Assembly (NCBI GenBank): GCA_030038435.1
Contig: JASHOY010000261.1
Coordinates: 1-39,940, forward strand
DNA: 39,940 bases
DNA from: Acidobacteriaceae bacterium
Lineage (GTDB): Bacteria > Acidobacteriota > Terriglobia > Terriglobales > Acidobacteriaceae
Direction: 5' to 3'
Each line of letters begins with the position of its first letter. Within the stretch, counting starts at the first letter, position 1. Positions 37,141 through 39,940 of the stretch are shown here, piece by piece. Under the pieces are notes generated by a model. The model worked only from the letters and a program-made list of their open reading frames with translations, searched no databases and was not told where the DNA came from. Both the position numbers and the translations under genes were made by a program.

Positions 37141-39440
37141 CGGCCGGGCGCCGTCTCGCGCTCAAAGGTGAATGCCGCAGCCTGAAAATCTCCCACCAGA
37201 TCCGCATCGACGCCGTGATCCATCCACCATGCGCCGCTGGCTTGCTGAGGCGTGCCGGCGGCCAGTTTCCCATCAAGGGCATGCACACTGTATGTGGCAT
37301 TCCGATCTAAACCACGCAGATAAAGCCGCGGATAGGGATAAAGTTCCGTGCTCGAATGCAGGAAGGCGAAAAGCACGGTCTGGCTCCCGCCGGGGCCTAC
37401 ATACTCGGTTGCCGACTCTTCGCTTCCGCCGGTGGGCTGGATGAGTCGATACAGCGCGCCGCGCTGCACGGTCTCGCGGATCGACTTATACTGCGCGATC
37501 ATCTTCTTTGCCGTGGCAAAATCCGCGGGCGTCCATTCGTTCAGGTTGGCTCCCACGCCGAGAGATCCCTGCATCGAAGAAAGGAATCGATATTCGAGAG
37601 ACAGGCTGCGGTGATTGACCCACGTAGGCGAACCGGTGACCCACGCCATCATCACCCCCGGCGTATAAGCGTAGGTAAAGCCGTTCTGGATGAGCAGACG
37701 ATCATAAGCGTCGGTGTTGTCGGATGGCCAGACTTCGTCGGTATACCGCATCACGCCCAGATCGACGCGGCTGCCACCACCGGAGCAGCTTTCAATCTCC
37801 ACCTTCGGGTGCTTCTCGCGCAGCTCCGCAAGAATGCTGTAATAGTTGCGGATGAAATCAACATAGACGTTCTTCTCCTGGTCGGGCGGCACCTGCGGCC
37901 AGCCCGGCTCCGACCAGTTGCGGTTGTAATCCCACTTGAGAAAGTCAATCGCATTCTGGTCGAGAAGATTATTCAGCGTGTTGAAGACCCAGTTGCGCAC
38001 ATCGGGCCGGGCGAGGTTCAGCACCAGTTGATTGCGGCCCTCGCTGCGAGGCCGGTCGGGGAAATAGAGCACCCAGTCAGGATGCTTGCGATAAAGCTGG
38101 CTGTCGGGATTGACCATCTCCGGCTCGACCCACAATCCGAAGCTCATGCCCAGCGCATGCACCTTGTCGATGAGCGGCTTGAGCCCTTGGGGAAACTTCT
38201 GCGGGTTGGGATACCAGTCGCCTAATCCTGCATGGTCGTTGTTGCGCTCACCGAACCATCCGTCGTCCATGACAAAGCGCTCCACGCCGATCGAAGCAGC
38301 TTTCTCGGCGAGAGCAATCTGTCCTGCCTCATTCACATTGAAGCCGGTCGCTTCCCACGAGTCATAGAGCACCGGGCGCAGCGGCGGATTGGGATGATGG
38401 GGCAGGATCGAGGCGATTTCAAACGCATGCAGCAGCCGCGATGCGCTGCCGATGCCGTCTTGCGTATAGCCGGCGTAGAAATACGGGGTGCGCAGGCTCT
38501 GCCCACTCTGCAACAGATATCCAAAATCAAAACTGTTGAAGCCGCCGCTCACGCGCACATTCTGCACGTCGTTCTCTTCGACGGTAATCTCCCATGAGCC
38601 GCTCCATCCCAGCGCTCCAAACCACACGCTTCCGTGATTGGCATCGTTCTGGCCTTCATGGTCGACGGCGAACCAGGGATTGTTCTGCGCGCCCGTGGTC
38701 CCGCGCCGGCTCTGCAAAACCGTCTCGCCGGGATGCACCGGCTGTTGCTGAACATGCCACTCTCCGGCCCAGCGGCCGGTGAGATAGCGCAGGCGATAAT
38801 CGTTGCCCCGCGGCAAGTTCCAGGTGGCGGCAAAGGCCTGTTCGATGGTCAATGGAGCTGCGGTGCGGTTCTCGATGGTCGCCGAGCGGCGCAGAATGCC
38901 CGTCCCCGGATCGATCTTGTAGTCCAGCGTCACGTAGACGGCGAGAGAAATGTCTTTCATGGTGACCAGAAGCTCATCGCCCTCGATGCGGTGCGAGACG
39001 TAGCGCAGGACCAGATCGCGATTGCCATTGGGAAACGTGATCTTCAAATCCGGCTCGAAATAGAGGCCGCCGCCCCAGCCGGCAAATTCCTGTGGCGTGG
39101 TGTTGATGGAAAGATCGAACGAAGCCCAACCCGGGCGGGAATGCGCAGCGGCGAACGAGTCGCCCGGAGCCAGGCGAGCACCCCAGTAGAGGCTCTGCAA
39201 CTGGCCCACCTCGTTCACTCCGAACGCGTATGTCACGTCAGCGGCGTCGAGGCGGAACACACGCGTTGCGCTGTCATAGTGGATTGCGGCCGCGGTGGAT
39301 GGTGCCTCCTGCGCCCGCGCCGCCATCGCCGGCAGAGTGAGCATTGGCGGCAGCAGCCAGGCCGCGGCTGCCAATAGAAAGGCCCGTCTCCGGCCGGTTT
39401 TCTGCACGCGATGGCCGCAGAGTTGCGTGTGTTGCGCCAT
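37131..39440 (-). CDS. Secreted GH36 alpha-galactosidase
   Basis: About 769 residues. Signal peptide after an Arg-rich n-region (TGRRRAFLLAAAAWLLPPMLTLPAMAARAQ). The N-terminal beta-supersandwich (~50-330) is followed by the TIM barrel: VLYDSWEATGFNV, FVMDDGWFGERNND, FGLWVEPEMVNPDS, nucleophile Asp in FLKWDYNRNW, ESCSGGGSRVDLGVMRYTDEVW and acid/base Asp in WPSDNTDAYDRL, all GH36 hallmarks; a C-terminal beta domain ends it. It cleaves terminal alpha-1,6-galactose from raffinose-type sugars or galactomannan. ATG 39440 fits the signal peptide best; ATG 39506 would leave a 43-residue n-region. It directly follows a GH97 gene on the same strand, likely one operon. Confidence 0.92.
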   Translation of the reverse strand: MAQHTQLCGHRVQKTGRRRAFLLAAAAWLLPPMLTLPAMAARAQEAPSTAAAIHYDSATRVFRLDAADVTYAFGVNEVGQLQSLYWGARLAPGDSFAAAHSRPGWASFDLSINTTPQEFAGWGGGLYFEPDLKITFPNGNRDLVLRYVSHRIEGDELLVTMKDISLAVYVTLDYKIDPGTGILRRSATIENRTAAPLTIEQAFAATWNLPRGNDYRLRYLTGRWAGEWHVQQQPVHPGETVLQSRRGTTGAQNNPWFAVDHEGQNDANHGSVWFGALGWSGSWEITVEENDVQNVRVSGGFNSFDFGYLLQSGQSLRTPYFYAGYTQDGIGSASRLLHAFEIASILPHHPNPPLRPVLYDSWEATGFNVNEAGQIALAEKAASIGVERFVMDDGWFGERNNDHAGLGDWYPNPQKFPQGLKPLIDKVHALGMSFGLWVEPEMVNPDSQLYRKHPDWVLYFPDRPRSEGRNQLVLNLARPDVRNWVFNTLNNLLDQNAIDFLKWDYNRNWSEPGWPQVPPDQEKNVYVDFIRNYYSILAELREKHPKVEIESCSGGGSRVDLGVMRYTDEVWPSDNTDAYDRLLIQNGFTYAYTPGVMMAWVTGSPTWVNHRSLSLEYRFLSSMQGSLGVGANLNEWTPADFATAKKMIAQYKSIRETVQRGALYRLIQPTGGSEESATEYVGPGGSQTVLFAFLHSSTELYPYPRLYLRGLDRNATYSVHALDGKLAAGTPQQASGAWWMDHGVDADLVGDFQAAAFTFERETAPGRTP

Positions 39441-39510
39441 CACAACGGCAGCTTTTTCGCCACCGTCCAGGAACAGCCATCTTGCTTCAATTCGAGGGAT
39501 TCCCATGGTC

Positions 39511-39940
39511 TCATCGTGCCCCGTGCGGAATAAAACGGATCGCGCATCCTCCGCCCGGCGCCAGAGCCAGGGTAAGAACATCGCTCCGGGTTACATTCTT
39601 GCTCCGAATCGTAACATGTGTGGGTTGAACGGCTGCGTCAGCCGCGTCCTGATAAATCTCGGCCTTATAGATTTTCCCTTCGGCAAGGAAGCTCAAGGGC
39701 ACCCGCAGCGCTCGTGGCGTCCAGTTGGTGATGCTGCCCAGGTCCCATTCTTCGCCATGCCGCCGCGCCACGGTGATGAACTCACCCGGCTCGCCGTTGA
39801 GCACGCGGGTTTCATCCCAGCTCACCGGCACGTTGCGGATAAATTGGAACGACGGCTGTCCCGCATAGGTCTGCGGGCTGTCGGAGACCATGGGAAACGG
39901 TGTCCAGAAGACGACATATAGCGCCAGTTGCTGGGCACGC
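39511..39940 (-). CDS. GH97-family alpha-glucosidase/galactosidase, C-terminal part; 5' end outside window
   Basis: The minus-strand frame is open to the right edge (its first visible codons encode RAQQLALYVVFWTPFPMVSD), so the gene begins beyond the window. Visible are the end of the barrel (FIRNVPVSWDETRVLNGEPGEFITVARR), the EEWDLGSITNWTPRALRVPLSFL beta-domain entry and a C-terminal sandwich, matching GH97 enzymes such as SusB-like retaining or inverting glucosidases. The catalytic residues lie outside the window, so the activity is open. It stops only five bases before the next possible GH36 start (39506), which supports a GH97-GH36 transcription unit. Confidence 0.82.
   Translation of the reverse strand, partial: RAQQLALYVVFWTPFPMVSDSPQTYAGQPSFQFIRNVPVSWDETRVLNGEPGEFITVARRHGEEWDLGSITNWTPRALRVPLSFLAEGKIYKAEIYQDAADAAVQPTHVTIRSKNVTRSDVLTLALAPGGGCAIRFIPHGAR

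Overview
The window reads as a GC-rich, gene-dense chromosome segment from an Acidobacteriota bacterium, probably of the Terriglobales/Acidobacteriaceae type. This placement is inferred from a tandem TIGR03435 protein (a family expanded in Acidobacteriota), a DUF2393-like protein, many secreted glycoside hydrolases and esterases, sigma-54 regulators, and an ATP synthase operon carrying both b and b' subunits. I see no phage, IS element, CRISPR array, rRNA or tRNA.

Layout. 1-2151: sigma-54 response regulator (cut by the left edge) and its NtrY-like histidine kinase. 2164-3477: MarR repressor divergent from a membrane protein, with a clear palindromic operator between them. 3562-5415: HAD phosphatase and TIGR01777-type epimerase. 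5663-9192 (minus): large PAS-PAS-GAF sigma-54 activator, then a STAS-domain protein overlapping a Crp/Fnr regulator. 9655-11317 (minus): OmpA-like envelope protein and a DUF2393-like protein; then a probable 45-residue membrane protein on the plus strand. 11831-15447: DnaC-like ATPase, SGNH hydrolase, ribosomal protein L31, DusB. 15501-22562 (minus): atp operon in the order b', b, delta, alpha, [four-helix-bundle ORF], gamma, beta, epsilon, without the a and c subunit genes. 22960-34032: esterase, GT87-like membrane protein, lysA, type-B carboxylesterase, MGH1/trehalase-like glycosidase, His-rich peptidoglycan-binding protein, HtrA-like protease, M20 peptidase. 34316-39940: tandem TIGR03435 protein, truA, GH36 alpha-galactosidase, and the 3' end of a GH97 gene running off the right edge.

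Most notable signals. (1) Degenerate 7-bp repeat arrays (type CAGGGAT / CAGGGGT / CAGTGGT) sit at gene boundaries, densest in the atp operon. They follow an orientation rule: purine-rich on the coding strand after stop codons, pyrimidine-rich just before start codons. Several supply the stop codon and last residues of a gene, and one lies inside dusB. (2) A four-helix-bundle (S23/TIGR02436-type) gene sits between atpA and atpG with arrays on both sides and is cut by one in-frame TAG, after which the rest of the family domain continues. (3) Two strong -24/-12 (sigma-54) promoter matches lie near the sigma-54 activator gene, one upstream of the OmpA-like gene and one at the 5' end of the STAS gene. 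(4) The MarR operator is a near-perfect 27-bp palindrome. (5) A 45-codon membrane-protein ORF lies in an otherwise empty gap.

Together the genes show core functions (ATP synthase, translation, tRNA modification, lysine synthesis) interleaved with secreted carbohydrate and ester degradation and envelope signalling. Family calls come from motifs read by eye; no database search was run.
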